From assembly GCF_004359985.1 (NCBI RefSeq), contig NZ_SMRO01000002.1, positions 372,001 through 436,000 on the forward strand: a stretch of DNA of 64,000 nucleotides, given 5' to 3'. Shown here piece after piece: positions 38,092 to 48,803 of the stretch (positions within the stretch are counted from its first letter, which is position 1; the number at the start of each line of letters is the position of its first letter). Source of the stretch: Paraburkholderia flava. Lineage in GTDB: Bacteria > Pseudomonadota > Gammaproteobacteria > Burkholderiales > Burkholderiaceae. The notes beneath the pieces are model-generated. The model was not told the DNA's origin. It saw only the letters and a program-made list of their open reading frames with translations, and searched no databases. A program made the translations under genes and the position numbers.

Positions 38092-39690
38092 TCAGAGGTT
38101 GCGGTTGCGTACTCGCTCCGGCGATAACACTGTCGGTAGCGCCTTCGGCAACGTAGCTGGCCAGTCGCGGCTGAAATGCAGCCCGCGGCTTTCGCGTCGC
38201 GAGCGCGCACTGTCGACGATCAGCGATGCAACGTCGACCAGATTGCGCAGCTCGAGGAGGTCTCGACTCACGCGGAAGTTCGCGTAGAACTCGTGGATCT
38301 CGTCGCGCAGCATCGACAGACGATGTTTCGCGCGCGCGAGCCGCTTGTCGGTTCGCACGATCCCGACGTAATTCCACATCAGGCGACGCAGTTCGTCCCA
38401 GTTGTGCGCGACGACCACTTCTTCGTCGGGATCGGACACGCGGCTTTCGTCCCAGTCCGGCAGCGGTGCATGGGCCGCGCCGCAGAAACCTTCTTCCTCG
38501 ATTGCGGCGGCGGCCGAGCGGCCGATCACGATGCATTCGAGCAGTGAATTGCTCGCGAGCCGGTTCGCACCGTGCAGTCCGGTGCACGACGTCTCGCCGA
38601 CCGCATACAGACCGGTGAGGTCGGTCCTGCCGGCCAGATCGGTGACGACACCGCCGCACGTGTAGTGCGCGGCCGGCACGACCGGAATCGGCTCTTTAGT
38701 GATGTCGATGCCGAACTCGCGGCAGCGCGCGAGGATCGTCGGAAAATGCTCTTCGAGAAACGCCGTCGGCTGATGACTGATGTCGAGATACACGCAGTCG
38801 ATGCCGCGCTTCTTGATCTCGAAGTCGATCGCGCGCGCGACGACGTCGCGCGGGGCGAGTTCGGCGCGCTCGTCGTGGGCCGGCATGAAGCGCGTGCCGT
38901 CGGGCAGCTTCAGAACGCCGCCTTCGCCGCGCACCGCTTCCGAAATCAGAAACGACTTGGCGTACGGATGGAACAGGCAGGTCGGATGAAACTGGATGAA
39001 CTCCATGTTCGACACGCGACAGCCGGCGCGCCATGCCATCGCGATGCCGTCGCCGGTCGCAGTGTCGGGGTTCGTCGTATAGAGATAGACCTTGCCGGCG
39101 CCGCCCGTGGCGAGCACCGTGTGCGGCGCTTCGATCGTGACGGTGCGGCCGTTCGCGAGGTTGAGCGCGTACAGGCCGTGACAGCGACGCCCGGGCAGAC
39201 CGAGTCGGTCCGACGTGATCAGGTCGATCGCGTAGTGATCCTCGAGCAGTGTGATGTTTGGATGGCGCCGTACCTGTTCGCTGAGCGTCGCGACGACCGC
39301 GTGGCCGGTCGCGTCGGCGGCGTGAATGATGCGGCGATGGCTGTGGCCGCCTTCGCGGGTCAGATGGAAGCCAAGCTCGGCGGCGTCGTCTTTCGTGAAG
39401 GGCACGCCTTGCGCGATCAGCCAGTCGATCGCGGCGCGGCCGTGCTCGACGATGAAACGCGTCGCTGCTTCGTCGCACAGACCTGCGCCGGCGACGAGCG
39501 TATCGCGGACGTGATTGTCGACGCTGTCGGTCGAATCGAGCACGGCCGCAATGCCGCCTTGTGCCCAGTCGCTCGCGCCTTCGGTCAACGAGCGTTTTGC
39601 GATCACCGCGACACGTCGCGTTTCCGCCAGATTCAGCGCGACACTCAGACCTGCGAGCCCGCTGCCGACAATCGCCACATCGAAATTCAT
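38092..39690 (-). CDS. nadB: L-aspartate oxidase
   Basis: 532 aa flavoprotein oxidising L-aspartate to iminoaspartate, the substrate of NadA. FAD-binding [15 protein letters not shown] at residues about 9-23; the [13 protein letters not shown] and [17 protein letters not shown] blocks and the C-terminal helical domain are present. The ATG at 39690 begins MNFDVAIVG. Convergent with nadA, 103 bases apart. Confidence 0.96.
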   Translation of the reverse strand: MNFDVAIVGSGLAGLSVALNLAETRRVAVIAKRSLTEGASDWAQGGIAAVLDSTDSVDNHVRDTLVAGAGLCDEAATRFIVEHGRAAIDWLIAQGVPFTKDDAAELGFHLTREGGHSHRRIIHAADATGHAVVATLSEQVRRHPNITLLEDHYAIDLITSDRLGLPGRRCHGLYALNLANGRTVTIEAPHTVLATGGAGKVYLYTTNPDTATGDGIAMAWRAGCRVSNMEFIQFHPTCLFHPYAKSFLISEAVRGEGGVLKLPDGTRFMPAHDERAELAPRDVVARAIDFEIKKRGIDCVYLDISHQPTAFLEEHFPTILARCREFGIDITKEPIPVVPAAHYTCGGVVTDLAGRTDLTGLYAVGETSCTGLHGANRLASNSLLECIVIGRSAAAAIEEEGFCGAAHAPLPDWDESRVSDPDEEVVVAHNWDELRRLMWNYVGIVRTDKRLARAKHRLSMLRDEIHEFYANFRVSRDLLELRNLVDVASLIVDSARSRRESRGLHFSRDWPATLPKALPTVLSPERVRNRNL

Positions 39691-39831
39691 CCGCTGCTTC
39701 TCCGTCTCTTGCTGTTATTGCGACGAGTGTGACTGCGTGCCGCGCGTCCCGACGAACGAAAGAGCATACGCGCGGGGGCGGGCGAGGGAAAGTGTGAGAG
39801 GAGGTGAACTAGAAAACGCGAACGAGAAAAC

Positions 39832-39860
39832 AAAAAGCCCCGCAGAAGCGGGGCTTTTTT
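39832..39860 (-). terminator. rpmB-rpmG terminator
   Basis: AAAGCCCCGC/GCGGGGCTTT (39834-39843 and 39848-39857) with a 4-base loop and T-run on the minus strand, 20 bases after rpmG. Confidence 0.9.
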
Positions 39861-39880
39861 CGATACAGCAGAAACCAGGA

Positions 39881-40048
39881 TTATTTGATCTTGGTTTCTT
39901 TGTACGCCACATGCTTGCGGGCGACGGGATCGAACTTCGAGATCTCCATCTTTTCCGGCATGTTGCGCTTGTTCTTCGTCGTCGTGTAGAAGTGACCCGT
40001 GCCTGCAGTCGATTCCAGCTTGATCTTGTCGCGTGCGCCCTTGGCCAT
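39881..40048 (-). CDS. rpmG: 50S ribosomal protein L33
   Basis: 55 aa. It reads [20 protein letters not shown] at the start and ends in [17 protein letters not shown], the normal full length of L33. It lacks the two CxxC zinc motifs, as in other Cys-free proteobacterial L33. It follows rpmB by 10 bases on the same strand, the conserved rpmB-rpmG pair, and precedes a strong terminator. Confidence 0.95.
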   Translation of the reverse strand: MAKGARDKIKLESTAGTGHFYTTTKNKRNMPEKMEISKFDPVARKHVAYKETKIK

Positions 40049-40058
40049 GATTTACTCC

Positions 40059-40292
40059 TTACACTTCACCGCGTGCGCGCAGATCTGCGAGCACGGTGTC
40101 GATGCCGTTCTTGTCGATCAGGCGCAGGCCGGCGTTCGAAACGCGCAGACGCACCCAACGGTTTTCGGTTTCAACCCAGAAACGGCGGTTTTGCAGATTC
40201 GGGAGGAAACGACGCTTGGTCTTGTTGTTCGCGTGGGAAACGTTGTTGCCGCTCATCGGCGCTTTCCCAGTTACTTGGCATACGCGTGCCAT
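40059..40292 (-). CDS. rpmB: 50S ribosomal protein L28
   Basis: 77 aa from the ATG at 40292, chosen for the AGGAGTG nine bases upstream and the family N-terminus [10 protein letters not shown]. Key blocks [20 protein letters not shown] and [12 protein letters not shown] are complete. Heads the rpmB-rpmG transcript. Confidence 0.97.
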   Translation of the reverse strand: MARVCQVTGKAPMSGNNVSHANNKTKRRFLPNLQNRRFWVETENRWVRLRVSNAGLRLIDKNGIDTVLADLRARGEV

Positions 40293-40535
40293 GAGAGCAC
40301 TCCTAATACGCTTAAATTCTGAGTTCGAATGCTGCGAAAGTTTCCGGAAAGCGAAGGCACCGATAATCGGCACTTTCTCAAGGTTTTCGGAAGACCTCGA
40401 TCAGCTTCAGAACAGGGGTTGGAAAGAAGCAAACCGCGATTCTAGCAGAAAAAAAGCCGAAAAATCAAACCTTATTTGCGGACCGGAAGCGGGCGGCCTG
40501 GTCGCTAAACATGGTGTCTGTGGGGCGGCGAAGGC

Positions 40536-41354
40536 TCACGACAGGCCCGCGCGGGCAAACGAGAACGTCTCCTGCGCGCCGACAATTAAATGATCGATCA
40601 ACTGCACGTCGATCAGCGCCAGCGTTTCGCGCAGCATGCGGGTGAGCCGCCGGTCGCTGGCGCTCGGTTTGACCGCGCCGGACGGGTGATTATGCGCCAC
40701 GATCAGCCCGGCCGCGTTCAACGCAAGCGTCCGCCGGACGATTTCACGCGGATACACCGCCATGCGCGTCAACGAGCCTCGCGAACTCTCCTCGGAGCGG
40801 ATCAGCCGGTGCCGCGCATCGAGAAACAGGCTGACGAACACTTCATACGGACGTGTGCCGATCAGCAGCCGGAGATAATCCTCAACTGCTTCTGGTGAGT
40901 CAATCAGTGGACGTTCGCGGATTTTTTCGGCGAGCGCGCGCCGCGCGGTTTCCAGAATGGCGAGCAACTGCGCGGTCTTGGCCGGCCCGATGCCGCGAAT
41001 CCCGCCGAAATCGCCGGGTGTCGCATCGAGCATCGCGCGCAATGAGCCGAAGCGGGACAACAGCGCGCGGGCGAGTTCGAGCACGTTTTGCCCGGGCAGC
41101 CCGCAGCCGAGTACCAGCGCAATGAGTTCGACGTCCGTCAACGAGCCGGGCCCCGCTTCGAGCAGGCGCTCGCGCGGCATGTCGCGATAGGCGGGCTTGC
41201 GGGTGCGGCGTGCAGTCGCAGGGGCGGGTGGGCTGCTGATTGACACCACAGTGGCGGATCTCCGGACAGCCGCCACTGTAGTGACCGCGGTGGCCGACGC
41301 GTCGGTCACTGTGTCGACCGTGGCGTCTTCATGCAAATGGAGGTTGTCGTTCAT
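40536..41354 (-). CDS. radC: RadC/MPN+ (JAB) domain protein
   Basis: 272 aa from [12 protein letters not shown] at 41354 (AAGGGT upstream). After a low-complexity Thr/Ala/Val segment (about 1-55) come a helix-hairpin-helix region ([35 protein letters not shown]) and the JAB metalloprotease-like domain with the zinc motif [16 protein letters not shown]. The true function of RadC is unsettled; the old DNA-repair role is in doubt. Located upstream of rpmB-rpmG on the same strand, 243 bases away, as in many proteobacteria. Confidence 0.92.
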   Translation of the reverse strand: MNDNLHLHEDATVDTVTDASATAVTTVAAVRRSATVVSISSPPAPATARRTRKPAYRDMPRERLLEAGPGSLTDVELIALVLGCGLPGQNVLELARALLSRFGSLRAMLDATPGDFGGIRGIGPAKTAQLLAILETARRALAEKIRERPLIDSPEAVEDYLRLLIGTRPYEVFVSLFLDARHRLIRSEESSRGSLTRMAVYPREIVRRTLALNAAGLIVAHNHPSGAVKPSASDRRLTRMLRETLALIDVQLIDHLIVGAQETFSFARAGLS

Positions 41355-41516
41355 ACGTGACCCTTGTGAGTAGGGGCGATGTCCAGCGTGCGGCGACGGG
41401 CGCACGGCCGGGGTGGGATATGTGGTTTACAATGACGCCTTTGCGCGTCGCGCCGCATTGCGCGCGCCGTATGCATCGACAGCGCCGACGGCGCGTCCTG
41501 ACTGAATGAGTACCGC

Positions 41517-41972
41517 ATGAGCATCATCGACATTTCCGAAGTGAAAGCCGGTTCGCACGTGACGCTTCACTACCGGCTTTCTCTCGCCGATGGCGCCGAC
41601 ATCATCAATACGTTCGCCGACAAGCCGGCGACGTTGCTATTGGGCGCGGGGCAACTGGCTCCGCCGCTCGAAGACATTCTGCTGGGGTTGAAGGTGGGCC
41701 ACCACTCGACCTTTCAGCTAGCGCCCGGTGCCGCATTCGGTCCGCGCAATCCGGAGCTGATCCAGCGCGTGTCGCTCGCGACGCTGCGCGAAAACAGCAT
41801 GATCGGTGAGGATTTTTCGCCGGGCGATCTCGTCGAATTCAATGCACCTGGCGGCGGACGCTACGCGGGCGTGCTGAAAGAAGTCGGCGAAACGTCCGCC
41901 CTGTTCGATTTCAATCACCCGCTCGCCGGCCAGCCGCTGGCGTTCGAAGTGAAAATCATCGGGATTCTGTAA
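41517..41972 (+). CDS. fkpB: FKBP-type peptidyl-prolyl isomerase, SlpA/FkpB type
   Basis: 151 aa. One FKBP domain of the SlyD/SlpA class ([43 protein letters not shown]) with the flap insert and no His-rich SlyD tail, so SlpA/FkpB rather than SlyD. Cytosolic, acts on X-Pro bonds and as a chaperone. It is followed by ispH after only 5 bases; this fkpB-ispH pair is common in proteobacteria. A TACAAT -10-like element lies at 41427-41432. Confidence 0.92.
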   Translation: MSIIDISEVKAGSHVTLHYRLSLADGADIINTFADKPATLLLGAGQLAPPLEDILLGLKVGHHSTFQLAPGAAFGPRNPELIQRVSLATLRENSMIGEDFSPGDLVEFNAPGGGRYAGVLKEVGETSALFDFNHPLAGQPLAFEVKIIGIL

Positions 41973-41977
41973 ATATC

Positions 41978-42937
41978 ATGAGCACCACGGACACGACCCT
42001 CGCCGAAACCGAAATCCTGCTGGCGCAGCCGCGCGGATTCTGTGCCGGCGTCGACCGGGCGATCGAGATCGTCGAGCGCGCCATTCAGTTGCACGGTTCG
42101 CCGATCTACGTACGACACGAGATCGTCCACAACGCGTACGTCGTCGAAGACCTGCGCAAGAAGGGCGCGATTTTCATCGAGCAGCTCGAAGAGGTGCCCG
42201 CCGGCAATACCGTGATCTTCAGCGCGCACGGCGTGTCGAAGGCGGTGCGCAGCGAGGCGGAATCGCGCGGGCTGCGTGTGTATGACGCGACCTGTCCGCT
42301 CGTGACCAAGGTGCACATCGAAGTCGCGAAGATGCGTCAGGACGGCTTCGACATCGTGATGATCGGCCACAAGGGCCATCCCGAAGTGGAAGGCACGATG
42401 GGGCAGACGGGCGAGGGCATGTACCTCGTTGAAGATATCGAAGACGTGCAGGCACTGTCGCTCGCGGACCCGGAGCGGATCGCATTCGTCACGCAGACCA
42501 CGCTGTCCGTCGACGACGCCGCCGAAATCATCGGCGCGCTGAAGTCGAAATACCCGTCGATCCGCGAGCCGAAGAAGCAGGACATCTGCTACGCCACGCA
42601 GAATCGTCAGGACGCCGTGAAGTTCATGGCGCCGCAGTGCGACGTGGTGATCGTCGTCGGCAGCCCGAACAGCTCGAATTCGAACCGGTTGCGCGAAGTG
42701 GCCGAGAAGCGCGGCATTCCCGCCTATATGGTCGACTCGCCGACCCAGATCGACCCCGCGTGGATCGTCGGCAAGCGACGCATCGGCGTGACGGCCGGCG
42801 CGTCCGCGCCCGAAGTGCTCGCGCAGGCGGTGATCGCCAGGCTGCACGAACTCGGCGTGCGCAACGTGCGTGCGCTCGAAGGCATCGAGGAAAACATCGC
42901 GTTTCCGCTGCCGCGCGGGCTGGGTTTGCCAGCCTGA
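41978..42937 (+). CDS. ispH: 4-hydroxy-3-methylbut-2-enyl diphosphate reductase
   Basis: 319 aa. Last enzyme of the MEP isoprenoid pathway, yielding IPP and DMAPP with a 4Fe-4S cluster. The three cluster Cys are in [26 protein letters not shown] and [11 protein letters not shown]; the substrate-binding [10 protein letters not shown] and GVTAGASAP blocks are intact. Coupled to fkpB and followed by a terminator. Confidence 0.97.
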   Translation: MSTTDTTLAETEILLAQPRGFCAGVDRAIEIVERAIQLHGSPIYVRHEIVHNAYVVEDLRKKGAIFIEQLEEVPAGNTVIFSAHGVSKAVRSEAESRGLRVYDATCPLVTKVHIEVAKMRQDGFDIVMIGHKGHPEVEGTMGQTGEGMYLVEDIEDVQALSLADPERIAFVTQTTLSVDDAAEIIGALKSKYPSIREPKKQDICYATQNRQDAVKFMAPQCDVVIVVGSPNSSNSNRLREVAEKRGIPAYMVDSPTQIDPAWIVGKRRIGVTAGASAPEVLAQAVIARLHELGVRNVRALEGIEENIAFPLPRGLGLPA

Positions 42938-42969
42938 CCCGCACGGATCGGCAACTTCGACAAATGATC

Positions 42970-42993
42970 AAGCGCGCTTCGGCGCGCTTTTTT
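42970..42993 (+). terminator. ispH terminator with a UUCG loop
   Basis: AAGCGCGC/GCGCGCTT (42970-42977 and 42982-42989) closed by a TTCG tetraloop, then a T-run, 33 bases after the stop. Confidence 0.92.
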
Positions 42994-43494
42994 ATTGGCC
43001 TTCGCTCTCCGTTGCCGCTTTGAAGCCTGTAAAGGCGATGAAAAAATTAAGGGGCGCATCATCAAAAAGGACACTTCGACAGGCGTTTGCAGCCTTCATT
43101 TTTGAAGCAAACACGATTATTTCAGCGCCTTTCAACTCACTCGATCCCCATTTTCGTATAAATCGGCTGTTCACTGGATTTTTGGCGGCTGAAACTCCGG
43201 CCCATGGAAGCATTGGTTCAGAGCGAGTTCGCTTCAACAGGCGCGCGACTCCGCCGGACGCGGCCGCAACACTTGATGACGATCATCTCCGGCACGGTGC
43301 AACTGATGCGCGAAAAGCAGGCGCAACCAGGTTGCACTGATATCCGGAGTTGAGTCTCAAAATCAGGTTGCAATGCAGGAAAACCCTGCCGGCTCAATAT
43401 ATTGGCCGCCGCATAATTGGAGTTACAATGCGCGCGTTCTGAAGCCCTGTGGGCCTTGGAATATCGGATTTTGCAAGGCGCAGGAGACCAGTCA
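42994..43494. other. 500-base region between ispH terminator and the livK-like gene
   Basis: No supported gene. It is AT-richer than average between about 43030 and 43200. A 49-codon frame (43204-43353) has no ribosome binding site and no family match that I recognise. A short palindrome GCAACC-A-GGTTGC lies at about 43322-43334. The final 70 bases contain possible -10 elements (TATATT, CATAAT, TACAAT) for the livK-like gene. Confidence 0.45.
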
Positions 43495-44331
43495 ATGCGA
43501 GTCAGGTTTGCTCACGCGGAGTCCGTCGCAGCCGCGGTTGCACTGTTGACCGCATGCGGCAAGAAAAGTGATGGCGAAGCGGGTAACGGTGTGTCGACGG
43601 CGATGGCTGCGGCAGTGCCGGCAGGCAGTGCGACGGTGGTGAAGATCGGCCATGCGGCTCTTTTGACGGAGCCCATCGCGCATCTCGGCAACGACAACGA
43701 AAATGGGGCGCGGTTGGCGGTCGAACAAATCAACGCACAGGGTCGGACGGTCGACGATCGCTGCATCGGGTTGCAACCCGATGCGCGGCACGGCGTGATC
43801 GCTCCGCAAGCGGCGCAGGACAACGTTGCGTATCAAGCGACGAACGACCGCGCCGTCCTCACGAAGATCAGCAGCGCTCAGCCGGACGGGATTCTGTCCG
43901 GCGGAATGAACGCGCCGGGCGAGCCGTTTACGAAGCAGGCGGCACCCGGCATCGGGGCACAAATCCTTGGCGGCGACGGCGTGTGTACCGACAAGGTAGG
44001 GGAGCCGGCGAATCTCGCCGCGCAGAACCTGATCCGTTTGAAAGCAGGATTCGCGCTTTCGACTATGGACAAGGGAGCCGGTTTCGAAAAGAAGTCCGGC
44101 AACCGCATTCACATGCCGGCGCGGATTGACGCGCCGTTCGCGTACGACGCCCTGCACGCGAACGTCGATGCAATGAAGCGCGCCCGCTCGATCGAGGCGC
44201 ACGGGGTACTCGCTGCGATGTCGTTCACCGCTATCGCAGGCGAAGACAACGGCGCTTCGAAAGAAGGCGCGATTACGCTTTACGACTTCAAGGACGGCAA
44301 GAAAGCGGTCCTCGACGCCGTGAAGATGTAA
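43495..44331 (+). pseudogene. Decayed LivK-like branched-chain amino acid binding protein
   Basis: 278 aa in one open frame; normal members have about 370-380. A start with AGGAGA upstream, a lipoprotein-type signal (VALLTACGKKSDGEA) and a normal N-terminal start (VVKIGHAALLTEPIAHLGNDNENGARLAVEQINAQG) are present. The C-terminal half still aligns by eye to the family (QPDGILSGGMNAPGEPFTKQA; QILGGDGVCTDKV; APFAYDALHANVDAMKRA; GAITLYDFKDGKK). Between residues about 85 and 110 some 90 residues that normally form the rest of lobe 1 and the hinge are missing, and smaller losses follow (AVDFRAILTKI-type block reduced to RAVLTKI). Those residues include much of the ligand pocket. It is upstream of intact livHMGF but separated by a terminator. 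Probably non-functional; still possibly translated. Confidence 0.7.
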
Positions 44332-44350
44332 GACGGGACGTACCAACGTG

Positions 44351-44382
44351 ACGGCACCGAACCATCCCACGGTGCCGTTTTT
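44351..44382 (+). terminator. Terminator after the livK-like gene
   Basis: ACGGCACCG/CGGTGCCGT (44351-44359 and 44370-44378) with a 10-base loop and a T-run, separating the livK-like gene from livH. Confidence 0.88.
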
Positions 44383-44558
44383 GCATCCGCTGACGGCAAG
44401 CCCGCGACCGCACCCCGGTCGCACGGCGCGACGGGAGCGGATAACCCTTACCGGTCTTTTACATCAGTACCCGCAGTGCCGTTGCGATTCCCCGACTCAT
44501 CGCCGCCCACCGGCCGATGACGAACGTGAATCCAGTCGCACGGGCTAAGGAGCTTTAA

Positions 44559-45509
44559 ATGGATATTTTCATCCAGCAGATCCTCAATGGACTGGTGCTT
44601 GGCAGCGTCTACGCCATCATCGCACTGGGCTACACGATGGTTTACGGGATTCTCGGCATCATCAACTTCGCTCACGGCGACGTCCTGATGGTGGGCGCAA
44701 TGGTGGCGCTGTCGGCCATCGGAGTCCTGCATAACCATTTCCCCGGGCTAGGCAATGTGCCGACGCTCATCATCGCGCTGGTGATTGCCGCCGTGGTCTG
44801 CGCCGTGGTCGGTTATGCGATCGAACGGATTGCGTACCGGCCGCTGCGCAAGGCACCGCGTCTCGCACCGCTGATCACCGCGATCGGCGTATCGATCCTG
44901 CTTGAGACGCTCGCGATGATGATCTGGTCGCGCAACCCGCTGCCGTTTCCGCAACTGCTGCCGACCGATCCGATCAACGTGATCAAGGCCACCGACACGA
45001 CGCCCGGCGCCGTGATATCGATGACCGAAATCGTGATCATCGTCGTCGCGTTCCTCGTGATGGCCGGTCTGCTGCTGCTGGTTCACAAGACGAAGCTCGG
45101 CCGCGCGATGCGGGCGATCGCCGAGAATCCCGGCGTCGCGAGCCTGATGGGCGTGAACCCGAACTTCGTGATCTCGGCGACCTTCATGATCGGCTCCGCG
45201 CTCGCCGCGCTGGCCGGTGTGATGATCGCGTCCGAGTACGGCAACGCGCACTTCTACATGGGCTTCATCCCGGGTCTCAAGGCCTTTACCGCGGCGGTGC
45301 TCGGCGGTATCGGCAATCTCGGCGGCGCAATGGTGGGCGGGGTGCTGCTCGGGCTGATCGAACAGCTGGGTGCGGGGTATATCGGCAATCTGACGGGCGG
45401 CGTGTTCGGCAGTAACTATCAGGACGTGTTCGCATTCGTCGTGCTGATCATCGTGCTGGTGTTCCGTCCGTCGGGTCTGCTCGGCGAACGCCTTGCGGAT
45501 CGAGCGTAA
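44559..45509 (+). CDS. livH: Branched-chain amino acid ABC transporter permease LivH
   Basis: 316 aa inner-membrane permease with about eight hydrophobic segments. Family blocks: QQILNGLVLGSVYAIIALGY, YGILGIINFAHGDVLM (start), GRAMRAIAENPGVASLMGVN (ABC ATPase contact) and VLGGIGNLGGAMVGG. AAGGAG lies upstream of the ATG. First of four close genes livH-livM-livG-livF; gaps of 16 and 18 bases and a one-base overlap show one operon. Imports Leu/Ile/Val or related amino acids with a binding protein encoded elsewhere if the adjacent livK-like gene is dead. Confidence 0.93.
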   Translation: MDIFIQQILNGLVLGSVYAIIALGYTMVYGILGIINFAHGDVLMVGAMVALSAIGVLHNHFPGLGNVPTLIIALVIAAVVCAVVGYAIERIAYRPLRKAPRLAPLITAIGVSILLETLAMMIWSRNPLPFPQLLPTDPINVIKATDTTPGAVISMTEIVIIVVAFLVMAGLLLLVHKTKLGRAMRAIAENPGVASLMGVNPNFVISATFMIGSALAALAGVMIASEYGNAHFYMGFIPGLKAFTAAVLGGIGNLGGAMVGGVLLGLIEQLGAGYIGNLTGGVFGSNYQDVFAFVVLIIVLVFRPSGLLGERLADRA

Positions 45510-45525
45510 GAAGGAGACAGGCAAA

Positions 45526-46695
45526 ATGACGTCCATTCAACCGATCGAGCCGTCCACGACGCTCATTCCCGAGAAGAACGCGGCCAAAACCCTCATCGTC
45601 GGCATCGTGATCGCGGTGATGGTGCTCGCCGCGCCGATGGTCATCGGCGCTGTCGGCGGCAACTACTGGGTCCGCGTGCTCGACTTCGCGATGCTGTACG
45701 TGATGCTCGCGCTCGGCCTCAACGTGGTGGTCGGCTTTGCCGGCCTGCTCGACCTGGGCTATATCGCGTTCTATGCGATCGGCGCGTATGTCGCGGCGCT
45801 GCTGTCGTCGCCGCATCTGACCACCCAGTTCGCGTGGATCGCCGCGCTGTTCCCCAACGGCCTGCACGCACCGATCTGGGTGGTCGTGCCGGTCGCGATG
45901 GCGCTGGCGGCCCTCTTCGGGATCCTGCTCGGTGCGCCGACGCTGCGTCTGCGAGGCGACTACCTCGCGATCGTGACACTCGGCTTCGGGGAAATCGTCC
46001 GGATCTTCATGAACAACCTCGACCGTCCGGTGAACATCACCAACGGGCCGCAGGGGATCACCGGCATCGATCCGATCCGCGTCGCGGGCTTCAATCTTTC
46101 GCAGACTCATACACTGTTCGGCTTCACGTTCACGACCGTGTACATGTATTACTACCTGTTCGTGCTGTGCGCGCTACTGGTGATCTGGGTCTGTACGCGT
46201 CTGCAGCACTCGCGTATCGGCCGTGCATGGGCCGCGATCCGCGAAGACGAAGTCGCCGCGAAGGCGATGGGCATCAACACCCGTAACGTGAAGCTGCTGG
46301 CATTCGCGATGGGCGCGTCGTTCGGCGGTCTGTCGGGTGCGATGTTCGCGGGCTTCCAGGGCTTCGTGTCGCCGGAATCGTTCACGTTCTGGGAGTCGGT
46401 CGTGGTGCTCGCGTGCGTGGTGCTCGGCGGCATGGGTCACATCCCCGGCGTGATTCTCGGCGCGGTGCTGCTGTCCGTGTTCCCCGAATTCCTGCGCTCG
46501 ACGATGGGTCCGCTGCAGAACGCGATCTTCGGTCACCAGATCGTCGACACCGAAGTGATCCGTCAGCTGCTGTACGGTCTCGCGATGGTGCTGATCATGC
46601 TGTACCGGTCGGAAGGGTTGTGGCCGTCGCCGAAGCACGAAGACAAGATCGCGAAGTTCGCGAAGCGCAGCGGCAAGAAGCCGGTGCGTGCGTAA
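45526..46695 (+). CDS. livM: Branched-chain amino acid ABC transporter permease LivM
   Basis: 389 aa from MTSIQPIEPS at 45526 (AAGGAG upstream). Longer than LivH, as usual. Blocks: LGLNVVVGFAGLLDLGYIAFYAIGAYV, RGDYLAIVTLGFGEIVRI, GRAWAAIREDEVAAKAMGIN (ATPase contact) and VLGGMGHIPGVILGAVLL. Forms the membrane channel with LivH. Confidence 0.94.
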   Translation: MTSIQPIEPSTTLIPEKNAAKTLIVGIVIAVMVLAAPMVIGAVGGNYWVRVLDFAMLYVMLALGLNVVVGFAGLLDLGYIAFYAIGAYVAALLSSPHLTTQFAWIAALFPNGLHAPIWVVVPVAMALAALFGILLGAPTLRLRGDYLAIVTLGFGEIVRIFMNNLDRPVNITNGPQGITGIDPIRVAGFNLSQTHTLFGFTFTTVYMYYYLFVLCALLVIWVCTRLQHSRIGRAWAAIREDEVAAKAMGINTRNVKLLAFAMGASFGGLSGAMFAGFQGFVSPESFTFWESVVVLACVVLGGMGHIPGVILGAVLLSVFPEFLRSTMGPLQNAIFGHQIVDTEVIRQLLYGLAMVLIMLYRSEGLWPSPKHEDKIAKFAKRSGKKPVRA

Positions 46696-46713
46696 CGGAC
46701 TAGAGAGGACACT

Positions 46714-47486
46714 ATGAGCGACAACATTCGACTGTCCGTCAAGGGCGTCAACAAACGCTTCGGCGGGCTGCAAGCCTTGTCCGACGTCGGTATCGAAATC
46801 AATGCGGGGCAGATTTACGGATTGATCGGTCCGAACGGTGCCGGCAAGACGACGTTCTTCAACGTGATCACCGGGCTCTACACGCCGGATTCCGGCGAGT
46901 TCAAGCTCGACGGCGAGAACTACACGCCGACCGCGGTGTACCAGGTCGCGAAGGCCGGCATTGCGCGTACGTTCCAGAACATCCGTCTGTTCGGTGGCAT
47001 GACCGCGCTGGAAAACGTGATGGTCGGCCGCCACGTGCGCACGCGCCACGGACTCATCGGCGCGGTGTTCCAGACCCCGTCTGAACGCAGGGAAGAGCGC
47101 GAGATCAAGGAACGTGCGATTGAGCTGCTCGACTACGTCGGCATCGCGCAGTACGCGGACTACACGTCGCGCAATCTGTCGTACGGCCACCAGCGGCGTC
47201 TCGAGATCGCGCGTGCACTCGCGACCGATCCGAAGCTGCTCGCACTCGACGAACCGGCCGCCGGCATGAACGCGACGGAGAAGGTCGAGCTGACGAGACT
47301 GCTCGACAAGATCCGTTCGGACGGCAAGACGATCCTGCTGATCGAGCACGACGTGAAGCTGGTGATGGGCCTGTGCAATCAGATGACAGTGCTCGATTAC
47401 GGCAAGGTGATCGCCCAGGGGCTGCCGCAGGACGTGCGGAAAGACCCGAAGGTGATCGAGGCATATCTGGGTGCAGGAGTCCACTG

Positions 47487-47487
<1 letters not shown>
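46714..47487 (+). CDS. livG: Branched-chain amino acid ABC transporter ATPase LivG
   Basis: 257 aa. Walker A GPNGAGKTTFFN, signature LSYGHQRRLEIARAL, Walker B LLALDEPAAGMN and H-loop LIEHDVKLVMG. The AGMN ending of Walker B is characteristic of LivG. The TGA shares its A with the ATG of livF (TGATG). Confidence 0.95.
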
Positions 47488-48203
<716 letters not shown>

Positions 48204-48251
48204 TTCTGCTGGATCGTTAGCGAGTGCCTGGGTTGTTTGCTCCGGCGCACG

Positions 48252-48289
48252 AAAAAGCCGCATGCGAAAAAAATCGCATGCGGCTTTTT
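48252..48289. terminator. Bidirectional terminator between livF and the GNAT gene
   Basis: Perfect 16-base inverted repeat (48252-48267 and 48274-48289, arms containing GCCGCATGCGA) with an A6 loop, T-runs on both strands. It ends convergent livF (plus) and the argD-GNAT unit (minus). Confidence 0.93.
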
Positions 48290-48339
48290 CTTTTGCGGCC
48301 TGCAGTGTTGCAGGCAGGCCGCGATCACACTATAAAAAA

Positions 48340-48786
48340 TCAGGCCGCCACCCCGAGCCGCTTGCCGAAGCTGATCACCTCATCGGCACGATAGCCGATC
48401 GACTCATAAAACGCGCGCACGTCGGCACGCGACGACAGCACCTGCAGGTTCAGCTTCGGACAGCCGCGCGCGGTCAGCGCCGCTTCCACGTGCGCGACGA
48501 GTTGCGTGCCGATGCCGAGCCGGCGCTGCGCCGGATCGACCGCGAGCGAATACAGCCAGCCGCGATGGCCGTCGTAGCCGCCCATCACCGTACCGATCAC
48601 ACGTCCTTCCTGTTCGGCGACGAAGAACAGCTCGGGCTGCGTTGCGAGCTTGTTCGCAATCGACAGGCGCGGGTCGCGGTGCGGCTTGTCCGGGTTCCGG
48701 TACTCGGGGAACACCTGTTGCCACAACGCGATCACGGCTTCGGTATCGCGTGCATCGAAGTAGCGGATCGAAACGATGTCGGTCAT
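48340..48786 (-). CDS. GNAT-family acetyltransferase (YpeA-like)
   Basis: 148 aa from the ATG at 48786 (GGAG upstream; a longer frame is possible). The acetyl-CoA-binding block is LAVDPAQRRLGIGTQLVAHVE (R/Q-x-x-G-x-G/A pattern), with LNLQVLSSRADVRAFYESIGYR following, as in the YpeA type. Substrate unknown. It starts 17 bases after argD, so it is co-transcribed with the aminotransferase; a link to amino-acid acetylation is only suggestive. Confidence 0.85.
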   Translation of the reverse strand: MTDIVSIRYFDARDTEAVIALWQQVFPEYRNPDKPHRDPRLSIANKLATQPELFFVAEQEGRVIGTVMGGYDGHRGWLYSLAVDPAQRRLGIGTQLVAHVEAALTARGCPKLNLQVLSSRADVRAFYESIGYRADEVISFGKRLGVAA

Positions 48787-48803
48787 CGACGGCGCTCCGG
48801 CAA

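Noticed and set aside
43204..43353. 49-codon open frame between ispH and the livK-like gene
   Set aside because: No ribosome binding site, no recognisable family, and a frame this short is expected by chance in this composition.
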